Of a DNA stretch of 23,674 nt, positions 1 to 5,496 are shown piece after piece (the stretch's first letter is position 1; each line of letters opens with the position of its first letter). The notes beneath the pieces were generated by a model. That model made no database searches and was not told the origin of the DNA. It worked only from the letters and a program-made list of their open reading frames with translations. The translations under genes were made by a program, and so were the position numbers. The stretch is from Oribacterium parvum. Lineage in GTDB: Bacteria > Bacillota > Clostridia > Lachnospirales > Lachnospiraceae. The stretch covers positions 1 to 23,674 of the forward strand of contig CALIEL010000288.1 of NCBI GenBank assembly GCA_938022235.1, written 5' to 3'.

Positions 1-1
1 C

Positions 2-202
2 AGCCTTAGAGAGAAGATATTGGCCTACCTTTCCTTACAGGCGCAGAAACAAAAATCCAAGTATATTGAGTTGGGACTAAGCCGTACGGATATGGCACAG
101 TTCTTATGTACCAACCGATCTGCCATGACCAGAGAGCTTTCCCAATTGAAGGATGAAGGAATTATCGATTTTGACCGGAATACCTTTATTTTAAAGCAGT
201 AG
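2..202 (+). CDS. Crp/Fnr-family transcriptional regulator, C-terminal HTH fragment (5' end outside window)
   Basis: The frame is open from base 2 and ends at TAG 200-202, so only the last 66 residues are seen. They match the DNA-binding end of Crp/Fnr regulators: the LREKILAYL helix, then LSRTDMAQFL, the recognition helix region NRSAMTRELSQL, and the winged hairpin EGIIDFDRNTFIL. The effector-binding cyclic-nucleotide-like domain lies upstream of the window, so the signal sensed cannot be told. In Clostridia such proteins often respond to redox, nitrosative or carbon signals. Two Crp/Fnr-type dyads in this window (3066-3081 and 14326-14341) are candidate targets. That link is inference. Confidence 0.8.
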   Translation, partial: SLREKILAYLSLQAQKQKSKYIELGLSRTDMAQFLCTNRSAMTRELSQLKDEGIIDFDRNTFILKQ

Positions 203-503
203 AGTCGGAGTGCGTGCGTTATCACGCTAAGAAAAAATGTATAGAAGAAAATAAGAAAAAGCTAGGGTTATAGGACAAAAGTCAGCTTGTAATAATGCAA
301 AACAAAAGGAACTGTAGAAGGAGAAAAATCTCTTTCACAGTTCCTTATTTCTGTATCGCCAAGAGCAGTTCACATGCTGTCGATATATAAAAATACCCTA
401 TACTGGTTTTCAGTCTATCATAGAAGGAACAAAAAGGGTAATGAAATTTTTCTAAAACTCATATACCATATAGATAATTGTTAGGGTGTTAGATTCAATA
501 GTA
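203..503. other. AT-rich intergenic region without a gene
   Basis: No credible gene lies between the Crp/Fnr fragment and the PIN toxin. The only clear structure is the hairpin at 306-346. On the minus strand a long-loop stem (TACCCT near 435 pairing with AGGGTA near 395, followed by TTTTTAT) might end toxin transcription, but the stem is only 6 bp and is not called. Confidence 0.5.
306..350 (+). terminator. Rho-independent terminator-like hairpin after the Crp/Fnr gene
   Basis: The 10-nt arm AAGGAACTGT (306-315) pairs perfectly with ACAGTTCCTT (337-346). The stem continues inward through GAAGGAGA/TCTCTTTC with one bulged A and one wobble, closing on an AAAA loop. It is followed by ATTTCTGT, a weak U tract. 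It lies about 100 nt after the regulator's stop codon. Confidence 0.55.
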
Positions 504-926
504 TTATTCGTTAGTGCTTAAAATACCCAGTAGCTCTCTTGGGGTTACAATATAAGGCTCTTTCGGGAAATGTTTGGTATTTCCGGTAACAAGATAAGTA
601 TTGCTATTATTATTTTGCTTTTCAAGTACAACCTCATAAAATGGCAAATCTTTCATGTCTGGAAGTGTTATGCCGGAAGCTATAGGATCCACCCATATAC
701 CGTATTTTTCTATAGTAGATATTAAGTATTCAACTAAATCTACTGAGAAACCAAATTTCTTACGTGTTAAGACTTCCCGATATTCTCTTGTGATTAAATT
801 GCTGTAGACTGGGATGATTTCGCCGCTAATTACTTTATTAAATATCTGAACTGTGGCGGCATCATCTTTTTTTGACAATAAGGCTGAAACAAGTACATTT
901 GTGTCCACTACAGCACAGCAAATCAT
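504..926 (-). CDS. PIN-domain toxin (COG1569-like), probable ribonuclease
   Basis: This 140-aa protein has the PIN nuclease fold signature. It shows VVDTNVLVSALL with catalytic Asp8, an acidic residue in TREYREVL (Glu48), and Asp90/Asp93 in LPDMKDLPFYE. The usual fourth acidic position (TGD) is TGN here, in YLVTGNTKHFP (Asn116). PIN toxins are Mg2+-dependent RNases, many of which cleave tRNA or rRNA; the target here is not known. The start codon overlaps the antitoxin stop in an ATGA arrangement (923-926), so the two are translationally coupled. The length fits the short PIN toxin family. Confidence 0.82.
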   Translation of the reverse strand: MICCAVVDTNVLVSALLSKKDDAATVQIFNKVISGEIIPVYSNLITREYREVLTRKKFGFSVDLVEYLISTIEKYGIWVDPIASGITLPDMKDLPFYEVVLEKQNNNSNTYLVTGNTKHFPKEPYIVTPRELLGILSTNE

Positions 927-1222
927 ATATTTGCCTCCCTCCGAGCAAGATTGATTTCTTTATTGATATCCTCCGGGCTCATACCTGAAATACCATTAGC
1001 TTTAGCCTGTGCTCGTAAAGCTGTAAATGCCTGCATTGCACCTTCTCTTGTAATCCCTGTTTCAGGAGAGGAAATCTCAAAGGGGATTTTACGCTGTCTT
1101 ACTACTGCTCTTGCAAAAACATTTATGGCAGTAGAGGGGTTCATGCCGAATTCCTGACATAGTCCGTCAAATTGTTTTTTTAAGGATTCATCCATACGAA
1201 CGCTGAAAGTAGACTGTGCCAT
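923..1222 (-). CDS. RelB/DinJ-family antitoxin
   Basis: This 99-aa protein has an N-terminal ribbon-helix-helix: TFSVRMDESLKKQFDGLC is followed by the helix FGMNPSTAINVFARAVV and the typical RQRKIPFEI segment of RelB/DinJ antitoxins. The C-terminal 45 residues are charged and probably wrap the toxin. The start at 1222 has a strong AAGGAGG site about 8 nt upstream. It is first in a two-gene operon with the PIN toxin, with a 4-nt overlap. Autoregulation through the RHH domain is expected for the family; the promoter at 1256-1284 is the likely target. Confidence 0.85.
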   Translation of the reverse strand: MAQSTFSVRMDESLKKQFDGLCQEFGMNPSTAINVFARAVVRQRKIPFEISSPETGITREGAMQAFTALRAQAKANGISGMSPEDINKEINLARREANI

Positions 1223-1255
1223 ATCTCTATACCTCCTTTTTAGATATTTTTCTTC

Positions 1256-1284
1256 AGTATAGTTAGTTTGACAAGAAATTTCAA
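1256..1284 (-). promoter_or_regulatory. Sigma-A-type promoter of the toxin-antitoxin operon
   Basis: On the minus strand TTGAAA (1284-1279) is followed after exactly 17 nt by TATACT (1261-1256). Both hexamers are close to consensus. The promoter sits about 35 nt upstream of the antitoxin start codon. Confidence 0.7.
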
Positions 1285-1292
1285 TACAAAAA

Positions 1293-1328
1293 GAACACGA
1301 TAGGTTCTTGTTGATGATTATTGTGTTC
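1293..1328. repeat. Inverted repeat upstream of the toxin-antitoxin promoter
   Basis: GAACACGATA (1293-1302) is complementary to TATTGTGTTC (1319-1328) apart from one wobble pair, with a 16-nt spacer. It lies just upstream of the -35 box. It could be an operator or an RNA hairpin; nothing in the sequence decides between them. Confidence 0.4.
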
Positions 1329-1335
1329 GAAAAAG

Positions 1336-1385
1336 AAAAATATAGGTCTGAAATAGAGCAATCTGTGCCCCAATTCAGACCTATA
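1336..1385 (-). terminator. Terminator of the hemerythrin operon, built from a short copy of the palindromic repeat
   Basis: A perfect 12-bp stem, TATAGGTCTGAA (1341-1352) with TTCAGACCTATA (1374-1385), encloses 21 nt. Read on the minus strand it is followed at once by TTTTTC and more T, as expected of an intrinsic terminator, about 55 nt after the hemerythrin stop codon. The 45-nt sequence resembles the arms of the larger element at 12537-12675 joined together. Confidence 0.65.
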
Positions 1386-1439
1386 TTGCGTAGAAAACCG
1401 ATATGATTTTTTACAGCTTATTTTTTTCTAATTTCGATA

Positions 1440-2015
1440 TTACGCCTGTGCGCTTGTCGGATACTTCTTCTCCAGCTTCTCCAAAATATCCAGGTAATGC
1501 TTCTGTACTCCCTTGGCGGTTTGCTCATCCTCAAAGGCCTGGCTCTTCTCGTTGATGTCCTTGAAGTCTTCTTCGCTTAAGCCTCTTTCGGCAAAGGGGT
1601 ATACTACGCTGTTTTCCTTCTCGATATGGAGCTGTAACAGGTGGGCGTAAGCCATAGCATAGGACAGGATATCCAGCTTTAACTCCAAGCGGGGATTTTT
1701 CTTATATTCATTTAATGCGGTTTCTAAAGATAAAACGTCCGCTCTGCCCAGGTCGTGCTCTACCAACATACCGTTGGTTACCAGTTTCTCTCCTACAGGT
1801 CCCAACTTCTTTACCATCACAGGGAAAAGGAATTTCTCTTCCTTACCGTGGTGATGCTTATCTGCATATTCCCGAACAAACTCGATGATTTCCCGGAAAT
1901 CCTCATCGGGAACTTCCCCACCCTGCATCAGCTGCAGGCAAATGTTACGGATAACCCCTAGGGCTCTATTGATATTGGCATGGTCTTCTTCCATGAGAAT
2001 TACACTTTGATTCAT
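1440..2015 (-). CDS. Hemerythrin-like (HHE) diiron protein
   Basis: A 191-aa four-helix-bundle protein of the hemerythrin/HHE cation-binding type. Likely Fe ligands are His12 (LMEEDH), the HHHGKEE cluster (His54-56, Glu59/60), His87 (MLVEHDLGR), and His125/His130 with Glu132/134 (LLQLHIEKENSVVYPFAE). Such cytoplasmic proteins bind O2 or NO, or protect or repair iron centres in anaerobes. I chose the ATG at 2015 rather than the longer reading to 2093: it has GAGGAAG just upstream and conserved sequence begins there, while the extension is low-complexity (LLLLLLQKFKK). It lies 159 nt after the 201-aa gene, on the same strand and possibly in the same transcript, and ends before the terminator at 1336-1385. 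Confidence 0.88.
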   Translation of the reverse strand: MNQSVILMEEDHANINRALGVIRNICLQLMQGGEVPDEDFREIIEFVREYADKHHHGKEEKFLFPVMVKKLGPVGEKLVTNGMLVEHDLGRADVLSLETALNEYKKNPRLELKLDILSYAMAYAHLLQLHIEKENSVVYPFAERGLSEEDFKDINEKSQAFEDEQTAKGVQKHYLDILEKLEKKYPTSAQA

Positions 2016-2174
2016 AAACTTCCTCTTTTCGTATTTTTTGAATTTTTGCAATAGTAATAGGAGAAGGGTGTCTTCAAAGTGCTGACCCCTCAATAAAAGA
2101 TTCCTATAAAAATATAGTATCGCCGGTGCTATGGCATTACGCCAGCCTTTAATCTGAACCGGCAGTATTTCCCT

Positions 2175-2780
2175 TTATCTGTAAATGCTGTAATGGTTCT
2201 CATCAGAAGAATCCATATGGAGCTTGGTATCCTTTAACATACCTTCCATAATTTTTCTCCTCAACTGATAGTAAACCTTAGGATCTCCGGAAACGGCCTC
2301 CCAGAAGGGGGCATGAATATCCTCTTCCTGCTGCCAGGAGGTTCTATCCACATCCTGCTCTGTTAAGACATTTACTCTGTCACAGGGCATACCGTTTAAA
2401 AGAGAATCGTCAATCTTTCTGTAAGCGTCGCTGGCATCGGAGTCAGCCTCCAAAGCGTGCTTCTGTCCAAACTGAAAGGCGATATCCTCTAAGGAAGAAA
2501 GACGGGAACTATCCTCTGCCAGAACGGTTGTAACCAAAAGAGCATAGCGAGCTTCCGCATCCTGCACTCTTTCCTGCAACCATCCGTGAATGTTCATTAC
2601 GTCAATCAATTCATTTAAAGGACGTAACTCTTTATTTACCGTTTTCTCAGCCAAGTTTCCATCAGCAAAAGCCTTCCATTGCTCTTTTTCGCCGTAAGCT
2701 ACAATATCCTTAATCAGCTCTTCCTGTAGCTGAATCTTATTATATAACCAATAATGAATCGGCCCTAAAAATGCACTCAT
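2175..2780 (-). CDS. Uncharacterised 201-aa protein linked to DUF1858
   Basis: I do not recognise a named family. It is soluble, with no signal peptide or membrane segment, rich in charged helices and histidines. It opens with FLGPIHYWLYNKI (His9) and has a helix with NIHGWLQERV (His65), His108, NGMPCDRVN (Cys133), DIHAPFW (His156), and C-terminal His188 and His196. Well-spaced His plus a single Cys would suit a metal or haem site, which is speculation. Its ATG overlaps the stop of the DUF1858 gene by one base (TAATG), so the two are translationally coupled and their products probably act together. By position it belongs to a redox or NO/O2-stress module with the hemerythrin. Confidence 0.7.
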   Translation of the reverse strand: MSAFLGPIHYWLYNKIQLQEELIKDIVAYGEKEQWKAFADGNLAEKTVNKELRPLNELIDVMNIHGWLQERVQDAEARYALLVTTVLAEDSSRLSSLEDIAFQFGQKHALEADSDASDAYRKIDDSLLNGMPCDRVNVLTEQDVDRTSWQQEEDIHAPFWEAVSGDPKVYYQLRRKIMEGMLKDTKLHMDSSDENHYSIYR

Positions 2781-2989
2781 TACGCCTCTACCTCTCCTAA
2801 CTTACTGTTCAATGCCAAAACAAGAGCATCCGGGTTTAATCCGTGAACCATGCAAGCATCCTCCAAGGACTCCATCTGGGAGCTGGGGCAACCAAGACAA
2901 TGCATTCCTGCCTCCAGTAAAGTATCAATTAACATAGGATACTCATTTACAATCTGTCCTACCAACATATCACTAGTAATCTGTGCCAT
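2780..2989 (-). CDS. DUF1858 (hybrid-cluster-associated redox disulfide) domain protein
   Basis: A 69-aa single-domain protein of the DUF1858 type. It shows ITSDMLVGQIVNEYPMLIDTLLEAGMHCLGC, with the CxxC pair Cys31/Cys34, then LEDACMVHGLNPDALVLALN. The domain is known beside hybrid-cluster (prismane) proteins and at the N-terminus of ScdA/YtfE-like repair proteins, and is thought to be a redox disulfide. The start at 2989 is set by a textbook AGGAGG 8 nt upstream; the longer reading to 3103 runs back through the promoter. First gene of the operon, driven by the promoter and dyad at 3039-3081. Confidence 0.85.
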   Translation of the reverse strand: MAQITSDMLVGQIVNEYPMLIDTLLEAGMHCLGCPSSQMESLEDACMVHGLNPDALVLALNSKLGEVEA

Positions 2990-3038
2990 TATTTTATCCT
3001 CCTGTAAACTCTGACTTATAAATTCTGAATCTGAGCAA

Positions 3039-3044
3039 AGTATA
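3039..3044 (-). promoter_or_regulatory. -10 element of the DUF1858 operon
   Basis: TATACT on the minus strand, 50 nt upstream of the start codon. There is no TTGACA-like hexamer 16-18 nt upstream (the sequence there is like CAAACT), which fits an activator-dependent promoter. The predicted transcription start is about 3032. Confidence 0.55.
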
Positions 3045-3065
3045 GCAAAGAGAAAAAATAAAGTT

Positions 3066-3081
3066 TGTTGCGATTGCAACA
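3066..3081. promoter_or_regulatory. Crp/Fnr-type operator dyad at -41.5 of the DUF1858 promoter
   Basis: TGTTGC-GATT-GCAACA is a perfect 6+4+6 palindrome. Its centre (3073.5) is 41.5 nt upstream of the start site predicted from TATACT, the position used by class II Crp/Fnr activators. A 21-nt window around it (3062-3082) agrees at 17 positions with 14322-14342 upstream of the symporter gene. Confidence 0.6.
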
Positions 3082-3109
3082 TTTGGAGAAAAAGTATAGG
3101 CATGGATGA

Positions 3110-3166
3110 TTTTTAGACTTTTTTGAATTTTTAGACTTTCTTGAATTTTTAGATTCTTTTCCTTGA
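3110..3166. repeat. 18-nt near-tandem repeats, about three copies
   Basis: TTTTTAGACTTTTTTGAA (3110-3127) and TTTTTAGACTTTCTTGAA (3128-3145) differ at one base. A third, degenerate copy, TTTTTAGATTC...CCTTGA, follows at 3146-3166. The array lies upstream of the dyad in the divergent promoter region. Confidence 0.75.
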
Positions 3167-3291
3167 CAGGGAAGTTTGCCCTCACTACAATAAAGATTGT
3201 AAAAAATTGAATTGCCAAAAATCTTTCAAAAAGCCAAAGACGGAAGGGAATTCAAATAGAACGTTAGTATAGTATTAGGAAGGAGTTTTTT

Positions 3292-3834
3292 ATGGGATTT
3301 TATGATTACAAGGTAGCGGACACCAAGGGCGGAGAGAAGGACTTAAAGGATTTCGAAGGAAAGGTAGTATTGGTAGTAAACACAGCAACAGGCTGCGGTT
3401 TTACACCCCAATATAAGGAGCTGGAGGAGATGTACGAGGCATTCCACGACAAGGGACTGGAGATTCTGGATATTCCTTGCAATCAGTTTGCCGGACAGAC
3501 TCCCGGAACCGATGAGGAAATTCATGAGTTCTGTACTTTAAACTACAATACCCGGTTCCCTCAGATGAAGAAGGTGGATGTAAATGGAGAAACCCAGATT
3601 CCTCTTTACCGTTTCTTAAAGGAGCAGCAGGGATTTAAGGGCTTCGGAGAAGGCAAGATGGCAGATCTTCTTCGGGATATGCTTCCAAAGATTGATCCGG
3701 ACTATGAGAAGAATCCGGAGATTAAGTGGAACTTTACCAAATTCCTGGTGGACAGAAGGGGAAATGTTATTGCCCGCTTTGAGCCCACTACAGACATGGC
3801 AGAGGTAAGAAAGGCTGTAGAAGCTGCACTATAA
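3292..3834 (+). CDS. gpx: Glutathione peroxidase-family thiol peroxidase
   Basis: A 180-aa thioredoxin-fold peroxidase. The N-terminal motif VVNTATGCGFTPQY carries the peroxidatic cysteine Cys35; a normal Cys codon, not selenocysteine, is used. PCNQFAGQTPG contains the conserved Gln (about Gln69), and KWNFTKFLVDRRGNVIARFEPTT holds Trp146/Asn147. Cys81 (HEFCTLNYN) is a likely resolving cysteine, so it may use thioredoxin rather than glutathione. It reduces H2O2 and organic hydroperoxides in the cytoplasm. AAGGAGT precedes the ATG. Divergent from the DUF1858-hemerythrin operon, suggesting a shared stress role, and closed by a strong terminator at 3938-3972. Confidence 0.93.
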   Translation: MGFYDYKVADTKGGEKDLKDFEGKVVLVVNTATGCGFTPQYKELEEMYEAFHDKGLEILDIPCNQFAGQTPGTDEEIHEFCTLNYNTRFPQMKKVDVNGETQIPLYRFLKEQQGFKGFGEGKMADLLRDMLPKIDPDYEKNPEIKWNFTKFLVDRRGNVIARFEPTTDMAEVRKAVEAAL

Positions 3835-3937
3835 TATCTCCTTTGTCAAATTGCTTGGAAGCTATTTCTCAGAACAGATAGTTTTGAATAAATAGAAACA
3901 GCATTAAACAAATGCTTTTGCATAAATAGCATAAAAG

Positions 3938-3972
3938 AAAAGCCCGGACAGTATTTCATTGTCCGGGCTTTT
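3938..3972 (+). terminator. Intrinsic terminator of gpx
   Basis: A perfect 13-bp stem, AAAAGCCCGGACA (3938-3950) with TGTCCGGGCTTTT (3960-3972), with a 9-nt loop. The stem ends in A/T runs, so it could work in both directions. Confidence 0.9.
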
Positions 3973-3990
3973 ACGGTATAATTCCATTCG

Positions 3991-4019
3991 GGTGTCACGA
4001 TGTATTTCAGTGACCACCG
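3991..4019. repeat. Imperfect inverted repeat upstream of the M18 peptidase
   Basis: GGTGTCAC (3991-3998) and GTGACCACC (near 4010-4018) pair with one bulged base. The segment TCACGATGTATTTCAG resembles ACACGATTTCAG upstream of the permease gene (about 5460-5471). It may be an operator or a leader hairpin. Confidence 0.3.
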
Positions 4020-4047
4020 GTTCTTGCAAGATTAGAAAGGAGTCTAT

Positions 4048-5379
4048 ATGCCGATAGACAAAGAAGAACAAAGCATAAACCGTAAATTAATGGACTTTTT
4101 GGACCAAAGTCCCAATGCCTTTTTTGCTGTGGAAAATATGAAGCAGGCTTTGGAAAAGGGCGGTTTTAAAGCTCTCTATGAGGGAGAGGCCTGGAAACTG
4201 AAGGCAGGAGAAAAGTACTATGTGACAAGGAACGGCTCTGCTTTAATAGCCTTTGTCCTTCCCAAGGGGGATTTCAAGGGCTTCCAGATGATGGCCAGCC
4301 ACAGTGATTCTCCGGTTTTCAAAATCAAGGCCAATGCGGAAATCGGGATTGACAAGGAGTATCTGAAGCTGAATGTGGAGAAGTATGGCGGAATGATTTG
4401 CTCCCCCTGGCTGGACAGACCGCTGTCTTTGGCGGGAAGAGTCATTTGCAAGACAAAGGGCGGAGTAGAGACTAAGCTCTTAAATGTGGACAGAGACTTA
4501 ATGATTATCCCGAACCTTGCCATTCACATGAATCGTGAAGTCAACGACGGCTATGCCTTCAATGCACAAAAGGATATGCTGCCTTTATTTTCCTCCTTCC
4601 AGGAGAAGGGTGCCTTTCTGGAATTTATCGGAAAGGAACTGGGAGTTAAGCCGGAGGATATCCTGGATACGGACCTCTTCCTTTACAACAGGGAAAAGGC
4701 CAGCATCTTAGGGGCAAAGGAAGAGTACCTTTGCAGCGGAAGACTGGATGATTTGCAGTGCGGATTTTCCTCCTTACAGGGAATTCTTGCAGCAAAGCCA
4801 AAGCATAGTGTGGCGGTTCATTGTGTCTATGACAATGAAGAGGTAGGCAGCGGTACCAAGCAGGGCGCAGCTTCCACCTTCCTAAAGGATGTGTTAATGC
4901 GAATTATTCGTGCCTTCGGAAAGACCGAAGACGAGTATTTGCAGGCTTTGCAGAACAGCTTCCTGCTTTCTGCAGACAATGCCCATGCGGTACATCCCAA
5001 CCAGCCGGATAAGGCGGATCCCACAAACCGTCCTTATATCAATAAGGGAATTGTCATTAAGTACAGTGCCAACCAGAAGTACACCACGGATGGAATTTCC
5101 GGTGCCATTTTCAAGCAGTTCTGCGAAAAGGCAAAGGTTCCTTTCCAGATTTTCACCAACAGGTCCGATATGTTGGGAGGCTCTACCCTTGGAAACATTT
5201 CCAACAGTCAGGTAGCCCTGAATACGGTGGACATCGGTTTGGCCCAGCTGGCTATGCACTCCCCCTACGAAACTGCAGGGGTGAAGGACACCGGATACAT
5301 GGTGGAAGTAGCTAAGCTGTTTTTCTCCTCCTCCGTTTTTGGACGGGGTGACGGAAATTACGAAATTCTCTTTTCGTAA
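4048..5379 (+). CDS. apeB: M18-family metallo-aminopeptidase
   Basis: A 443-aa cytoplasmic zinc aminopeptidase of family M18, normally a large homo-oligomer that removes N-terminal residues (acidic residues for many members). Visible metal and active-site motifs in order: ASHSDSPVFKIK (His85, Asp87), GRLDDLQCGF (Asp234/235), YDNEEVGSGTKQGA (Glu264/265), SADNAHAVHPN (Asp310, His313) and AMHSPYE (His404). Full length for the bacterial ~430-450 aa group. The start has AAAGGAG upstream. It is followed on the same strand by an amino acid permease, which suggests a peptide or amino-acid utilisation pair, although 117 nt with a hairpin separate them. Confidence 0.93.
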   Translation: MPIDKEEQSINRKLMDFLDQSPNAFFAVENMKQALEKGGFKALYEGEAWKLKAGEKYYVTRNGSALIAFVLPKGDFKGFQMMASHSDSPVFKIKANAEIGIDKEYLKLNVEKYGGMICSPWLDRPLSLAGRVICKTKGGVETKLLNVDRDLMIIPNLAIHMNREVNDGYAFNAQKDMLPLFSSFQEKGAFLEFIGKELGVKPEDILDTDLFLYNREKASILGAKEEYLCSGRLDDLQCGFSSLQGILAAKPKHSVAVHCVYDNEEVGSGTKQGAASTFLKDVLMRIIRAFGKTEDEYLQALQNSFLLSADNAHAVHPNQPDKADPTNRPYINKGIVIKYSANQKYTTDGISGAIFKQFCEKAKVPFQIFTNRSDMLGGSTLGNISNSQVALNTVDIGLAQLAMHSPYETAGVKDTGYMVEVAKLFFSSSVFGRGDGNYEILFS

Positions 5380-5440
5380 AAAGATTTTTCTTTGGAACTG
5401 AAAATGGAGAACAGGGCCGGAGGAAAAAATCGCTCAACCT

Positions 5441-5463
5441 GTGTTACGAAAGCTTCGTGACAC
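5441..5463 (+). repeat. Strong hairpin between peptidase and permease genes
   Basis: GTGTTACGAA (5441-5450) pairs with TTCGTGACAC (5454-5463) through one wobble, closing on a 3-nt loop. AAATCG (5427-5432) and CGATTT (5463-5468) flank it. No U tract follows, so it is not a plain terminator. A leader structure or operator for the permease is possible. Confidence 0.5.
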
Positions 5464-5496
5464 GATTTCAGCAATTAGAATTGAAGAGGAATAAGT

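Larger units (their letters stand above)
2990..3291. other. Divergent regulatory region between the DUF1858 operon and gpx
   Basis: About 300 nt without a gene. It holds the class II-type dyad and -10 box for the DUF1858 operon (3039-3081), three near-tandem 18-nt repeats (3110-3166), a 7-bp inverted repeat AAAGATT/AATCTTT (3192-3226), and a TATAGT -10 candidate for gpx at 3268-3273 that lacks a good -35. Confidence 0.6.

Noticed and set aside
2016..2093. 26-residue N-terminal extension of the hemerythrin-like protein
   Set aside because: Leu/Lys low-complexity sequence with no RBS; the ATG at 2015 has GAGGAAG and begins the conserved domain.
3292..3834. Selenocysteine glutathione peroxidase
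   Set aside because: The active-site codon is TGC (Cys35), not TGA, so no selenocysteine insertion is needed.
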